From positions 76,514,830-76,578,829 of the forward strand of contig NC_134279.1 of the NCBI RefSeq assembly GCF_949628215.1: 64,000 nt of DNA. The letters run 5' to 3'. Positions 50,803-64,000 of the stretch are shown here, piece after piece (the first letter of the stretch is position 1; every line of letters begins with the position of its first letter). Under the pieces are notes generated by a model. The model saw only the letters and a list, made by a program, of their open reading frames with translations, was not told the origin of the DNA and did no database searches. Both the position numbers and the translations under genes were made by a program. The stretch is from Phalacrocorax aristotelis. Taxonomy: Eukaryota > Chordata > Aves > Suliformes > Phalacrocoracidae.

Positions 50803-50985
50803 GAGAGTGTTTATTGTTGCTCATTGATCTTTGGTCGCAAGAAACAATAATGCCACCGACAGGTCTGATCCCCAAGGTGGCAGGGTTTGCTTCTTTGCCA
50901 CACGTTAAGGCCCCCCCCTTTACAGGGTATGCCAATATACACTGTGTCAAAATTCCAGCGGCACTTAATCATGCGTTTTATGGAC
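50803..50985 (-). other. MAEA proximal 3' UTR
   Basis: Sequence between the MAEA stop codon and the first poly(A) signal (50810-50815), about 180 bases. A shorter proximal UTR is implied if cleavage occurs just beyond it. No obvious repeats besides a C7/C8 run near 50911-50918. Confidence 0.6.
50810..50815 (-). terminator. MAEA proximal polyadenylation signal AATAAA
   Basis: Canonical AATAAA on the minus strand, 171 bases past the stop codon. It is followed after seven bases by a genomic run of 17 A's (50802-50786 read on the minus strand). The genomic A-run would promote internal priming, so the exact cleavage site cannot be told from sequence. Confidence 0.65.

Positions 50986-64000
<13,015 letters not shown>

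Overview
This window is vertebrate nuclear DNA, almost certainly from a bird. It is AT-rich with long introns. The only interspersed repeats I could identify are three truncated 3' ends of CR1 LINEs, the characteristic avian retroposon. The predicted proteins are clear orthologues of two vertebrate genes that are neighbours on human 4p16.3. There are no bacterial-style operons, CRISPR arrays or recognisable RNA genes.

Two protein-coding genes lie head-to-tail on the minus strand. MAEA (right, 50.8 kb to beyond 64 kb) contributes its last five coding exons, covering the end of the CTLH domain, the linker and the whole RING-Gid domain. UVSSA (left, 34.4 kb down to 10.4 kb) contributes its first seven coding exons: the VHS-like N-terminus, the middle region and the acidic TFIIH-binding motif. 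Its C-terminal exons were not found and should lie left of base 1. All exon junctions were set by matching reading phase, AG/GT sites and similarity to the human proteins as I remember them. Both reading frames close exactly across every junction. One UVSSA exon (27044-27153) has no long ORF of its own and was found by reading the minus strand for the expected protein.

Layout: 1-10417, UVSSA intron 7 (partial); 10418-34425, UVSSA coding exons 7 to 1; about 34190-34960, the UVSSA CpG-island promoter with a GC-box tandem array and an E-box/CRE/ETS cluster; about 34961-50802, intergenic DNA with one CR1, a second 'orphan' CpG island at 41.4-41.7 kb, and a coding-like but interrupted stretch at 46.9-47.9 kb; 50803-62471, MAEA 3' UTR and last five exons; 62472-64000, a MAEA intron (partial).

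The two genes work in different pathways. UVSSA acts in transcription-coupled nucleotide excision repair, bridging stalled RNA polymerase II/CSA to TFIIH. MAEA is a RING subunit of the CTLH (GID-like) E3 ubiquitin ligase. The most specific structural observation is that the MAEA intron just upstream of the RING exon has the hallmarks of a U12-type (minor spliceosome) intron.
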